NCBI GenBank assembly: GCA_050084985.1
Contig: JBITNC010000001.1
Coordinates: 32,984,001 to 33,048,000 of the forward strand
From: Nageia nagi
Taxonomy: Eukaryota > Pinophyta
Length of the DNA: 64,000 nt
Reading direction: 5' to 3'
The notes under the pieces were generated by a model. The model saw only the letters and a list, made by a program, of their open reading frames with translations, was not told where the DNA came from and ran no database searches. Of this stretch, positions 23,546 to 36,555 are shown in pieces (position 1 is the stretch's first letter; each line of letters begins with the position of its first letter). The position numbers were made by a program, and so were the translations under genes.

Positions 23546-24180
23546 TTATGTTCTCCTTAAGAGATTTTTTTTCTATGATGCAAAAGATGAGGCTATCCTA
23601 GCTAAGAATGATCAAATTTATAGAAAAGCATTACAAAGAATTAATGTTAGGGATATCAGGTTTGGTTCGTACACCATCATGGATTTCAATAACATCAATT
23701 TGGAGAGAGACTTGGATGGATGGTAGGAGGCTCAAGAAAAGGAAAAAATTATGGAGGAAAATAAATATTGCATCATTCCATATCATGGAGATGGCCACGA
23801 TGGTCAAGTTAGTCATTTATTAATAATGCAAGAAGACAAATGGGTAAGAGATGATCAAAATTGATTTGTTATTGAATGTGAAATAGATTATAAAGATGCA
23901 ATACATGCTATAGACTTGTTTGAGAATGATGATTATTTTTTAGAATCTATGGGTGCTAGAACAAAATATATAGCTAGGCATGAAAAGATGACTCACAAAC
24001 ATTGTCTAGATGTACATGCTTGCTTTGGTGAATTTATGGAGGATAAAATCAAAGGGTTGGGAGAGTTGCCATTTTCCACACCATAAGAATTAGAGATGAC
24101 TTGGTTGAATTAAGAGATAGAGGAGGTCAACATTGGTTCTCATGAGAGAATATAATTATAAAAATGGATTAAAATTTTGT
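23546..24180 (+). pseudogene. B1 protease-RT linker
   Basis: Aligns with B2 48520-49380. For example DIHAYF-type sequence appears as DVHACFGEFMEDKIKGLGEL at about 24010. No known domain. Broken by stops. Confidence 0.6.
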
Positions 24181-24907
24181 AGTACATAACTTGGTTGTTG
24201 AGAAAGGATCAGTTCCTATAAAGAAAAAATTGAGAAAGATACCTTTTCATATTTCTTTATTAGCCAAGAAGAAAATTGAGAAACTATTGGAAGCTAGTTT
24301 CATTAGACCCATTTATTACTTATAATGGATGGCCAATGTATTTCCAATAAAAAAACCTATAAGTGAAATTAGATTATGTATTGATTTCAAAGATCTCATT
24401 AAAGCATGTTCAAAAGATGAGTGTCCACTATCCAACATAGATATGATCATTGATAGCTTGGTAGGTTATGAGATGTTATCATTTATGGATGGATTTTTAG
24501 GATATAATCAAATCAAAATCAAGAAAAGTGATCAACATAAAATAGCCTTTAGTACTCCTTGGGGAAACTTTTGCTACAAGGTAATGCCATTTGGTCTTAA
24601 GAATGCAATGGCCACATATCAAAGAGTAATGATAGCCATGTTTCATGACTCTATTCATAAAATAGTAGAGGTCTATGTAAATGATATCTTGATAAAATCA
24701 AATAATAAAGAAGATCATGTTAAGGATGTAAAAATAGCATTTGAAAGGATGAAGAAGTACAAGTTAAGAATCAAGCCTCAAAAATATGTATTTGGGGTAT
24801 CATCAAAGAAACTCTTGGGACACATTATCTCTAGGAGAGGAGTTGAAGTGGATCCAAAGAAGATTAAGGCCATCATAGAAATGTCTCTTCCTATGAATCT
24901 TAAGTAA
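24181..24907 (+). pseudogene. B1 reverse transcriptase remnant
   Basis: Long open stretch 24329-24907 (192 codons). RT blocks: IRLCIDFKDLIKACSKDE, LSFMDGFLGYNQIKI (about 24477), TPWGNFCYKVMPFGLKNA. The catalytic box at about 24676 is YVND instead of YVDD (Asp to Asn, a G-to-A change), so it is catalytically dead. The C-terminal thumb reads KYVFGVSSKKLLGHIIS. The start is broken by TAA 24321 just before WMANVF. B2 has intact YVDD at the same place. Confidence 0.9.
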
Positions 24908-26836
24908 TTAAGAAGCCTCTAAAGTAAGTTCCAAGTTGTTAGAAGATTCATTTGTTAATTAATAGATAAGATAGCTCCTATGTCTCATTTACTTAAGAAA
25001 GAAGTTGAGTTTAAATAGGATGGTAAGTGTTAAGAAGCATTTGATAGAATAAAAGAGTATTTGCTACATCCACCAGTCTTAACTCCATATAGGCATGGAG
25101 AAATTCTTTGGCTTTATGTCTTGGCTACATAACATGCATTTGGGGTAATGTTGGCAAAGAAGGAAGAAGATGGTAAAGAGAGAGAAGTCTAATTTATTAG
25201 CAGAACATTGAAAGAATATGAAACTAGGTACACACCCATTGAGAAGTTATGTTAATGTATAGTGTTTTCTTCTGAGAGGTTGAGACATTATATGATCAAT
25301 AGCATAACACATGTACTTACTTAGGTAGACCCATTAAGATATCTAATATCAAAACCATGCCTCAATGAAAGGGTAGCAAAATGGATCATGCTACTTTAGG
25401 AGTTTGACCTCAAGTTTGTGAAATAAAAATTAGTTAAAGAGTAGGCAATTATAGAATTTATTATAGAGTTTTCCATAGAATATAGTACAAAAATCAAATA
25501 AGAATTTTAGGATGAATATGCTTTGGTATAAACCATAGAATATATAGAAGAGGATCACTTGCAACCTTCTTCTGAAGAAAACAAGATCACCAATGTTCCT
25601 TTTTTAGAGGTGTCAAAACTTTGGAAAATGTATTTTGATGAATCATAATGTATTCAAGATTCATGAGCAAATAATAACATTGATATCACATCATAATGAT
25701 GTTATTCTTATGTCATACAAACTATCATTTGAATGTACTAACAATATGGCAAAATATGAAGCTCTCATATTAGGATTGAAAGCAGCTATAGAGATTAGTA
25801 TTACATATTTGCATATTTATGGGGATTCACAACTGATAGTGAATCAAGTCAATGAGATCTACAATACCAAGGATGAGAATCTTATTCCATATAAATTCTT
25901 TATTACAAAACTCCTAACTTGATTTGAAGAGTATCGATTAGAAAACATTCCAATGAACAATAATAGGTTGGCTGATGTAATGGTAAGTGTAGCTTCACTT
26001 ATACCAATTGAGATAGAAGGTAGGGAGACTACTTTCACTATCAAAAACTTGGGAACCCCATAAATTGTTGAGGAGGACCTAAAAATAGTATGTGTTACTC
26101 AAAAATTTGGTTATGAGGTAGGTCCTTGGTACCAACACATATTCAAATATTTGAGGGATAAATTTATTGATGCCACACTTGATAAGAGAGAACATATTAG
26201 AATAAAAAGGCTTGCTATGAAATATGTAATCATTAGTGATATACTTTATAAAATATCACATAGTGGTATTCTTTTGATTTGTCTTCATGATAAGAAGATT
26301 AAAATAGCATTATACCATGCTCATGGAGGGGCATGTGGAGGTCATTTGAATGGAAGATCAATTTATGGCAAGTTGATTAGGATGGGTTATTGGTGGTCCA
26401 CCATGGAACATGATTATTATGAGCATGTCAAGAAGTGTGAGCAATGTCAAAAGATTGCACACTTAGAATTAACACCTACTCAAGAGTTGAACTATGTTAC
26501 ATCACCATGGCCTTTCTCAATGTGGGCTTTGGATTTCATGGGTGTTATCAATCCTCCATCTAGTGAGGGGCACAAGTGTATCTTGGTTGCCACCAAATAA
26601 TACACTAAATGGGTTGAGGTAATTCCTTTGAAAATAACTATACAAAAACATGTTATCAATTTTATCAAAGAATATATCATTTATAGATTTGGCATACCTC
26701 AAAGGTTGATCATGGACAATGGTGCAAACTTTATAGGAAAACATATCAAATAATTTTGTAAAAAGATGAAGGTTGAATAGAGATTTTCTTTAGTTTATTA
26801 TCCTTGAGGAAATGTACAATCTAAAGCCATCACAAA
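24813..26836 (+). pseudogene. B1 duplicated block, copy 1: RT end, RNase H, second RNase H, integrase core (partial)
   Basis: First copy of a tandem duplication, about 2.03 kb apart. Contents: RT connection, gypsy RNase H (about 25010-25330), second RNase H (25635-25922: SFECTNNMAKYEALILGLKA, LHIYGDSQLIV), integrase zinc region (GGACGGHLNGRS; KKCEQCQ at about 26430) and core (WALDFMGVINP; RLIMDNGANF). It breaks off at about 26815 (GN, then unrelated frame) and jumps back to RT-end sequence. Open parts at 25635-25922 and 26151-26600. Stops at 25017, 25254, 25322 and 25396 are shared with copy 2. Confidence 0.88.
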
Positions 26837-28850
26837 AATGTCTCCTCTTGGGGCACATTGTCTCTAAGAGAGGAGTTGAAGTGAATCTAACAAAATTAAA
26901 GCCATCATAGAAATTTCTGCTCCTACAAGTCTTACTGAGAAGCCTTCAATGTAAGATTTAGGCTATTAGAAGATTCATTTTTCAATTAATAGATAATATA
27001 GCTCCTATGTCTCATTTACTTAAGAAAGAAGTTGAGTTTAAATAGGATGTTAAGTGTCAAGAAGTGTTTTATAGAATAAAAGAATATTTACTACATCCAT
27101 TGATATTAGCTCCATATAGGCATTTAGAACATCTTTGGCTCTATGTCTTGGCTATAGAACATGCATTTAGGGTAATGTTAGCAAAGAAAGAAGAATATGG
27201 TAAAGAGAGAGAAGTATAATTTATTAGTAGAACATTGAAAGAATATGAAACTAGGTACACACCCATTGAGAAGTTATGTTAATGTATAGTGTTTGCTACT
27301 GAGAGGTTGAGACATTATATGATCAATAGCACAACACATGTACTTACTTAGGTAGACCCATTAAGATATCTAATGTCAAAACCATTCCTCAATGAAAGAG
27401 TAGCAAAATGGATCATGCTACTTTAGGAGTTTGACCTCAAGTTTGTGAAACAAAAATTAGTTAAAGGGTAGGTAGCCACAGATTTTGTTGTAGAGTTTCC
27501 CATGGAAGATAGTACAAAAATCAAAAGAATTTTAGGATGAATGCACTTTGTAAAAAACCATATAATGTGTAAAAGAGGACCACATATAACCTTCTCTTGA
27601 AGAAAATAGGAACATTGGTGTTCCTCTTTCAAAGGTGTCAAAACTCTAGAAAATGTATTTTAATGGATCATGGTGTATGCAAGGTTCAAGAGTGGGAATA
27701 ACATTGATATCTCCTTAGAATGATTTTATTCCTATATCATACAAACTATCATTTAAATGCACTAATAATATGGTAAAATATGAATATCTCATATTAGGAT
27801 TGAAAGCAACTATAGAGATTTGTATTATGTATTTGCATATTTATGGGGATTCATAGCTAATAGTGAATCAAATTAATGAGATCTAAAATACCAAGGATGA
27901 GAACCTTATTCCATATAAAGCCTTTTTTGCAAAAATCCTAACTCGCTTTGAATATTATTGAATAGAAAACATTCCAAGGAACAATAAGAGGTTGGCTAAT
28001 GTAATGGCAAATGTAGCTTCACTTATACCAATTGAGATAGAAGGTAGGGAGACTGCTTTCACTATCAAGAACTTGGGAGCCCAATCAATAGTTGAGGAGG
28101 ACCTAAAAATGGTATGTGTTGCTCAAAAGGTTCGTTATGAGGTAAGTCCTTGGTACCAACACATATTCAAATATTTGAGAGATAAATTTATTAATGTCAC
28201 ACTTGAAAAGAGAGAACATATTAGAATAAAAATGCTTGCTATGAAATATGTCATTATTGGTGATATAGTTTATAAAAGATCATTTAATGGTATTATTTTG
28301 AGATGTCTTCATAATGAGAAGATTGAAATAGCATTAGACCATGCTCATGGAGGGGCATGTGGAGGTCATTTGAATGGAATATAAATTTATGGCAAGTTGA
28401 TTAGGATGGATTATTGGTGGCCCACCATGGAACATGATTATTATGAGCATGTCTAGAAGTGTGAGCAATGTCAAAAGCATGCATACTTAGAATTAACACC
28501 TACTCAAGAGTTGAACTATGTTACATCACCATGGCCTTTGTCAATGTGGGATTTGCATTTCATGGGTGTTATCAATCCTCCATCTAGTGAGGGGCACAGG
28601 TGCATCTTGGTTGCCATCGAATACTACACTAAATGGATTGAGGCAATTCCTTTGAAAATAGTTATACAAAAACATGTTATCAATTTCATCAAAGAATATA
28701 TTATTTATATATTTGACATATTTCAAAGGTTGATCCTAGACAATGGTGCAAAATTTATAGGAAAATATATCAAAGAATTTTGTAAAAAAATGAAGGTTGA
28801 ACAAAGATTTTCTTTAGTTTATTATCCTCAAGGAAATGGATAAGCTAAAG
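26837..28850 (+). pseudogene. B1 duplicated block, copy 2: RT end, RNase H, second RNase H, integrase core
   Basis: Second copy, starting at CTCTTGGGGCACATTGTCTC (about 26844), the equivalent of 24813. It repeats RNase H, second RNase H and integrase in the same order. Open parts at 27992-28384 and 28511-28843 (SMWDLHFMGVINP; RLILDNGAKF; SLVYYPQGNG). After GNG the catalytic Glu position reads as Lys (AKVINK), a G-to-A type change. It continues straight into the integrase C-terminal part at 28851, so this copy holds the original junction on its right side. Confidence 0.88.
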
Positions 28851-29410
28851 TAATAAACAAAATAATTAAGAAGATATTGGCAAAAACTATCAAAAAGAAT
28901 GGTAGGGATTGGCATGATCAATTACCATATGCTTTATGGGTGTATATAACAAGTGAAAGAATAGCAATAGGTGCTACTCCATACTTTCTTATATATGGTG
29001 ATGAAGTAGTCATTCCCCTTGAAATTGAGATCCTTTCTTTGAGAATTGCACTCAAAGATATCATGAAGGGACCACAATAATGGGAAGCAAGGTTAAATCA
29101 GATAGAGGCATTAGATAAGAAAATAATTAATGCACTAGAGTATCTAAGTACATATCAAAAAATAATAAAGAGGGCCTATGAAAAGAAAATGGTGCCCAAA
29201 GCATTTGAGGTTAGGGATATGGTTCTCCAAGAGAATGTTTCTAACACTATAGTAAAAGATGAACTTAAAGGAAAGTTTGAACCAAATTGGGTTGGCGCAT
29301 ACATCATCATAGAGGTATTTGGAAAAGGTGCATATATATTATCTACATTGGATGGTAAGGTTCTCAAAAATCCCATGAATGCTAGGCACCTAAAGAAGTA
29401 TCACATCTAG
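28851..29410 (+). pseudogene. B1 integrase C-terminal remnant
   Basis: 28877-29080 encodes the end of the core (WHDQLPYALWVYITSERIA, GATPYFLIYGDEVVIPLEIE). 29189-29410 encodes the C-terminal domain (FEPNWVGAYIIIEVFGKGAY, ILSTLDG, ARHLKKYHI), the GPY/F-type module. A stop at 29078 separates the two. The pol frame ends at 29410, as in B2. Confidence 0.85.
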
Positions 29411-30265
29411 GTGACTTGTGGGTCATCCTGTGCATCTATTTTCGTAAAAATGTTACTATAGGAATAAGCATGGAATAGATGGAACAAAATCCAAAATAGA
29501 AGATCATTTAAATATCATAAAAGTATCATTAATGCTCCATTTTAGTAGGAAAGTACTACCCATGATCCTATTGAATAGTCAAAAATAGTAAAAACAAAGA
29601 TCATCAACTACCCCTTGGTGTGAAGTTTTAGCTCCCAAATCATAATATTTGCATGCCTCTTGGTAAAGTTTTAGCTCTCATATCATCATCTTAGTTTCTT
29701 ACCTCTTGGTGGAGTTTTAGGTCCACCTCTCATTGCAATATACCTCTTAGTATAGAGTTTTAGCTCTCATACTCATTGCAATATGCCTCTTGGCAAAGTT
29801 TCAGCTCCTAGTTTTATCATTATGCTTCTTGGTAGGAAGTTTAGCTTCCATAAGATCAATGGATAGAACTATTAGTGATATTAAATGGTTGTAATTTACA
29901 TATCAAAATACATCAAAAATATGGGTAATTATCATTGATGACCTCTTGGTATATGGTTATAGACCCTAGAACTTGTTCTTTTGTAGGTTATCATTAAAGC
30001 TCATGGAGCACATCAAAACCAACTAGGAGCAACATGATGGATGTCATATGAGGGGGTTTGATTGAGCTCATACCTTTTATAAATATGATTGCCTATATTT
30101 TTTATATCCTTATCATAGATCAGTATCAAAATAGATTGATTAGTTTTGGTATTATTATTGTTGATACATATCAAGATTTGATTGCTATGACATCTTGACT
30201 ATACTTTGAATGAAAAATCTCAATGCACCTAGTGATTTTCAATTTCTCATACAAAGTGGGGCATA
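29411..30265 (+). other. B1 3' untranslated region
   Basis: Non-coding. Contains the CCTCTTGG minisatellite (29606-29965) and ends in the polypurine tract AAAGTGGGGC at about 30253-30262, just before the 3' LTR. The last 100 bases match B2. Confidence 0.7.
29606..29965 (+). repeat. Degenerate repeat with a CCTCTTGGTA-AGTTTTAGCTC core (about 7 copies)
   Basis: Copies near 29610, 29655, 29701, 29747, 29786, 29826 and 29940, spaced about 40-46 bases except the last. The core reads like CCTCTTGGTAAAGTTTTAGCTC with variation. B2 has the same motif in five copies at the same place, so it is a family trait and not a local accident. Confidence 0.8.
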
Positions 30266-30965
30266 TATTATCACCTAAAATTAATTAATGAATTTAATTT
30301 AATATAATTAGTAAATATGTGCCTACACTTATATATCTAGTTCAAGAATATTAATGTTATTTTGGATATGATCAATATATATCATTGACTTATTATATTT
30401 AATCAAGGAGATACATGATCCCATATCTAGTCTTGATGATGGCAATTTTTAGGTGTATCTTGACACCACCATTCAAGGCTAGGTTTTTGTACTTCTTTAT
30501 GTGAGCATCTTGATAATTATAAGCTTATCTGAGTATCAAATTGAGACCATCAAGATTCCATATAAAGGCATAGAGTAGGTTCAAAATGGACTACAATCTA
30601 ATGAATACTACTGATGCTCCTTTGTAGATGAAAATAGTTTATCAACACTCCTTCCAAGCATGAAATAGACTACCTATAGCCCTCTTTTTGGATCATCTTG
30701 GTCCATGACTATGGGTACAGACTTTGTTAGTTGTTGAGGCTTTGTCATTATCTTTCATTCATACATATTAGGTACGTTCCATGAGGTAAGTACACAAATT
30801 CAATCTTATTTGGTAATGTCATTTTGATTCTAGTTATTCATTATCTTCTATATTAGATTGTCTTATTATAAATTATTATCTGTTAGCTCAAAATTTACAA
30901 ATATTCTTCTAAGATTATAGGTATTTATTTATTTGCATTCTCAAATAAACTTTTATTTGTAAACA
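30266..30965 (+). repeat. 3' LTR of B1, with deletion of the TATA region
   Basis: Starts TATTATCACC (TG changed to TA), ends TTTGTAAACA. It matches the 5' LTR except for an internal gap at about 30398, where some 82 bp holding the TATA box is missing. Confidence 0.88.
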
Positions 30966-32939
30966 TGGAGGATTATGATTAATTCCCATGTCAATTCACT
31001 TATTTGTAGACTCATTAAATTATATTTACCACCATCCTTGCATTTTTAGGAGTGTTTTTATGAACTCACTATTGCCCACATAATATCTATGAACATTTTT
31101 TATTGGGACTTCATGTGTTCTATGTCTATCACCCATCATGCCACACATTGGTCTATTGATCATACCATTTGTACTTATTTTCATTTTTATCCCATCTCTC
31201 ATAGTCAATTATTAAAAAGCCTTACCTAATATGGAATTCATTATGCAAAAATGAATGATGATTAAAATTATCAAAAACCAAAAAAAATCAAAAAATTATC
31301 AAAAATAAAAAAAATAAAAAAAATAAAAATATGATCAAAAATAAAAAAAATTATTAGGGTGCATTGGACCATGTGTTCACACCATATCATTATGCTCATC
31401 TTGTTTATTATTATCATCATCATAAACTATTTAAGTGTCAAATATGATAATCATAGCAATTTATCAAGATATACATATACATAATACACATATTTGTATA
31501 TCATTTATATATATAGTTGTACACATAAATAAAGTAGTTTATGTGTATAATATTCATATCCTATTTTATCAAAATATCTTCCACAAAGTTTCTAAAACTT
31601 TCGATGATAAATAGACATAACCTTGATACATTTTCAAGATATTATGAACTCATACACTTTTACATATTATAAATCTTGAAATAATAAAAAATTTGATGTT
31701 CCTTGAGAATAATTTTGAGTGATTATTATTCGTATTATTTTTTTCATCTTGAACCCAAGAGATAGGATAGAAAGAAAAAGCTAGGAAGAAAAAATATATA
31801 GATAGAAAAATGATTCAAAAGATAAAAAAGTAAAAGAGAAAGTAGAATTCTTGAAAGATTACAATGTCCTCTATCAAGGCTATGGATGCTTGATTGGAAA
31901 TAGAGCAAGGCTGTAATAGGATCTAGAGGTTTGTCTTCATTGATGATATGGATGCCCATCTAGCAATGAGGTATACCTTACAAAGAGATGATATGTTCAA
32001 TATTTACAATATACCTTTGGATGTTTCACACATATGAATCATCTTACATATTTTATTCTCTTGAGACATTAAATTAGTGACCATCAAGAGAAAGAATTGA
32101 ACATCATTGCACACACATGAGTTCATAATATACTTAAGTGTATCATAACTTTGTTTTATATCATCCTTAGTATATTAAATTAAAATGAAAGATTATTTGA
32201 TGAAATTAGTGTGAATATATTATTTATTACACTTATTTATTATATTATACATTCACTCAACTTCATGATACATATTATTATTATTTGGATAGGTTAATTA
32301 GATTGCTATGTTTGAAATTCAAATAGTTATATCATCCATTCATATTCACTTATCCATGAGTGTACATTCGTAGCACTATATAGTCATACATTTATCCATT
32401 TATACATTCATACCATTTTACATACATACATTATCCCATGTGTATAAATAGCTAAGAAAATGGAAAATGATGATATCTAATTCTATACTACTATAAATAA
32501 AATATTATCTAAAATATAACAAGTAATGATAATGGTATATAACAAATTAAATTATCACATCATATGGGAACCATTCATCTATCAAAACATTAGATATTAT
32601 TATCATGCACCATAAGTAAATTAACATCAATAATCCATCATCATGATATACAATATTAAAATTAAACATATTCCTAGAATCATCATTCATAGCTTAACAC
32701 ATGATAATATCAAAATAACAACTCATAAAAATATTTCCATAAATAAGAGTATTCAAATATATCATCACATGTGTATATATCAAAAAATAGTAGTCATAGT
32801 GTCCATCACCTAGGCATCCATCTCATCCCAATCATGATCATCATGATCCAAAAAATGAATATAATATATCATCCATAAATGAATTTACAACATCACATCA
32901 TAAACTAAAAATAAAATTATATAACAAAAAGGACTAATA
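30966..32939 (+). other. Element F 3' region right of B1, no gene seen
   Basis: AT-rich. A-rich run with AAAAAT units at 31280-31350 and much CATACAT/TATCAT simple sequence at 32100-32930. No protein homology recognised; the short minus-strand frames at 31026-31208 and 31744-31959 look like chance. Confidence 0.5.
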
Positions 32940-35325
32940 ATCAATCCTCAGGGGCATTCTCATACTTGTTTCCCTCACCACCACCTTTACCATTGGTCTC
33001 ACTGACCTCCTACCCTATCTATATTGATGGGATAACAATAGTCCTCTCTCATATAGCCACTCAAATCTCTTAATACCCATGCCTATGATGAGATGAAGTT
33101 TCAATAACACTCCTAGGAGATGTTGTATCCCTACCTCTACCTATTCCTATACTAACACCTCCTTGTGCCTTGTTGGATATAGCAACTAGGAGAGTACTAA
33201 TATCCAAATGAATGTAACCTAGAGGAGGAAGTAGATACTCTAAATTAGGCCTAAAAGTAGGAATTTCTACTAGCCATGTGTCAACTACCCCATGATAGTA
33301 GTCCCTCTATCTATAAATATCACTAAAAAAATAGAAGAGCACCTCTTTGTACCATTTGTAATACCCTTCTCTCATGCTTGCTTTTGTAGTGACTACACTA
33401 TGCATCACATCCTATCTCTCTTCACCCTATACTTAATTATATTCTCATATAAGTGCTAAAACTATTGAATTTATACATGAAGGGACTCATTATCCTAATG
33501 AGAATTATCAATTAATGATCATGACTTCCCAAATAAAAACTTGAGCTTCTTGATCTCACCCAGTAATGAGTCATGGCTCTATATCTCTAGGATTGGTCTA
33601 TCCTCCCTTAGAGCTCCCTCAAATGTACCAACCTCCTTAGTTGAAACCTCCATCTTAGGTAGATCCTCTATAGGGGCCATACTAATGTTCTTATCTTCCT
33701 CCAAATTAGGTCCCACACCAAGATCCTTCATACACTATCTCACTCAATGACCCTGATCATCTTCATTAGTCTCTTCCATCTTAGCCTACCATAAAGTAAC
33801 AAATACCTTACTAACCCCAACATCATCTTCATCTATCTCCTCATCTAAAGTCTCATCTCTTATAGGATCAATCTCTACATAAATCAAGGGCTCAAGACCC
33901 TAAAACAAAAGGGTACCCTCTCTTTGATACCTAATGGGATCGAAAGGAATGTCCTAAATAATCCCAAACTATTGTATGACATCGTAAAACTAAAAATACT
34001 TTAGGAATTCAATATATTAATCATTGAGGATTCTCACCTATCTACTACTAGTAAGCTCAACCTCAAGCTCATTCCATACTAGATATAGATGATATGGAAA
34101 AAATCTTATATGATGGAGAATGAGTTGACTTAGAATATCTTGGTAGAACCCCACATCATGATGAACTCCATCTATAGGATGGATGTAGAAATCCTCCCTC
34201 CATCATATAATCCCCATGGGATACCTACATGTGCAAAAAAATTAGGAATATAAATTCCATGAGGATGTGACACATCAATATTCTCATAAGCCCATGCCTA
34301 TAAAGTGACTATAAGAATGAAAAAGTTCCCTTAACCTTGATAATAGAGGAAAAGTTTCTTACAATATTATATCAAAAAAGTGGGATCCCAAGAAAATATG
34401 GTATTATGATGCACCATATATTCCACTACATGGAGTAATGATCAAGGAGAGCTACCATTACTTGTATCAGGTAATGCATAGCACTAGATCAACCCCATAA
34501 AAAAATGAGAACTTGATACTCCCCTACTATTCATCATGCTAGTAATTAAGATACTTGATCCCACCTAAGCTAATCTCAAACATAATTGTATCAACTTGGT
34601 CATCCATATATAAATGGAAACTTTTTGGTCTAATTTCATCTTGATCAATGACATGTTGAATCCTTTGACCCTAGATGGGTAATCAATACAAGTGATGAAT
34701 ATCCTCCATAGTAATAATCGTATCCCCTATTGAAAGATATAAAATTGATATGGGGGAGTTTATTCTCTCAATAAAACTAACCATAAGAGGATAATCCCAA
34801 TGAATATGACCCATGTTGGCTCCAACACCAAAACCCACACTTTGAAGAAATGTGTAGTTCATAATGATAAGGAAAGCATGACCCTTCTAGAGGATCCTAG
34901 GATAACAACCCTTAGGGTCGAACATAGCTCTTACTTAGAATAAAAAATAAGTAATTAAGTTTATATTAAAAAATATTAACTCTAAATACTAAACATAAAA
35001 TACCCAATAGCCAAGTCATAGAGTCATTGATGTCCATTGGATGGACACTAATTACCCTAAAACCCTTCGATCTTAGCTAACAATTATGTTCAAAGCACTT
35101 AAAAAAGGGTAAAAACACAAAAAAATGAGCTAAAATGTAAATTCCAAATGGATAAAAAATACTTAAACATAAAAATAACAACTCCTACAAATATACATTT
35201 TTGAATTAGGCCCTAAAAATATTGAATTTAATAAAAAAATAAAAGAAGGATTTTACAACCCTACCTCTTACCTGATTGGTCACCTTTGGATAGCTGGCCT
35301 CCTCCTTAATGACATAATGGCTCAT
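32940..35325 (-). pseudogene. Antisense ORF remnant in the 3' region of element F, plant-mobile-domain-like
   Basis: On the minus strand from about 34915 a frame reads FDPKGCYPRIL, then FLQSVGFGVGANMGHIHWDY, then FIERINSPISILYLSIGDTI and TMEDIHHLY-LPI-GQRI. That order resembles the plant mobile domain (aminotransferase-like), in which an aromatic/His region leads to a 'G-E-x-T-x-T-L-E-D-V...L-G-L-P' block. Further on (33730-33540) an acidic part, MKDLGVGPNLEEDKNISMAP, with one stop, then about 33370-33070 LVEIPTFRPNLEYLLPPLGY and SIGIGRGRD. An upstream exon may start at ATG 35325 and end in CAG|GTAAG (35272/35271). Stops are mostly at likely Gln/Trp/Arg codons. The domain match is by eye only. 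Confidence 0.5.
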
Positions 35326-36484
35326 AGAAGGTGATAGGGAAATAAAATAGGTGGTTCAAAATGAAAGAGGTAATAGGTCAACTAATCTCCCAAGATTAAC
35401 AAAATACAAATGAGAAAATGACAACTCATTTTATCTTTTTATTTTGATCATGACTTGTAATGATAGTTCAATATTAAATGAGATGTCGATGATTTACATG
35501 GGATGTTAGTGATTAGATCTAATCATTGATAGCCCATAAAATTATACAAATACTCTAAAGATAAAATTACAAAATTTTAAAAAAGGAAAAGATGAATAAA
35601 ATACTTAAACCCTCCTTATAGTTTAGGTTTAGCTTAGGTTTGTATCAAGACAAATGTGATAAAATATAATAATATACAGTATATAAGCCTTTCTTCTATG
35701 CAAGGAAAATACAAAAGTATGCATAGCATATATTCATAAAGTACTAAAATTCATTTTTTGGTGCATATCATTAATCTTGATGAGGTAATAAAAATAAACC
35801 AAAAAAGAACAAAACTCCCACTTGTTAAAATAACCTAAATCACATGTTTAAAAGAAATCAAATTTCATGAATAGTTCAAATTCAAAACATTGTTGTGATA
35901 GGAAATTTTGTGTAAGATCATCATGTACCCTCATTAATAGGATAGAAGCTAGAAAATCAAACCAACTATATCTATAAAAAATCCATAATTTATCTTGTAC
36001 TAGCTTCAGTATACATAGACGAGCTAAGCATCATCACATACCTAACACAAACATCACACAATATTGAGATAGACATGAACATTATTTTTGTATACACCCC
36101 AATGGTTTACAAAATGAAAAAAGGCATAAAAATGATTATAACATGATTTGATCATGATTCAACCAATCAAATTTGACTTATTCAAATAGATTAGGTCAAA
36201 TTTAAACATCGACTAGGCACCAACACAAGTCAAGGGACTTAAACAAAACCCCCACCTTAAAAAAAATCAAAATCATGAAACAACAATGAACAAAAAAATA
36301 CAAAATATTTATAATTAACTAAGCCCTCTTTCTAGTTTAGGATTAGCTTTGGTCTATATTAAAAAATACAAAAAATACTTAAACCCTTTTTGTAGCATAA
36401 GATTCGGGATGAAAAATATGTACTCTAGATCCCTTGTGACATAACATTAAGAAAAATATCATTAAACACCTCATCCCCTAAGAT

Positions 36485-36555
<71 letters not shown>

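Larger units (their letters stand above)
20827..30965 (+). mobile_element. Element B1: Tat-type Ty3/gypsy retrotransposon with an internal 2-kb duplication
   Basis: 5' LTR 20827-21605 and 3' LTR 30266-30965 are clearly related. Plus-strand gag, PR, RT, RNase H, second RNase H and integrase lie between them. It is the same family as minus-strand B2 (43692-52207): gag, pol and LTR motifs match throughout. It differs from B2 by a tandem duplication of the RNase H-integrase part (24813-28850). No matching TSD was found (TACCA left, TGGAG right), so one end may be altered or the TSD decayed. It lies inside the 3' part of element F. Confidence 0.9.
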
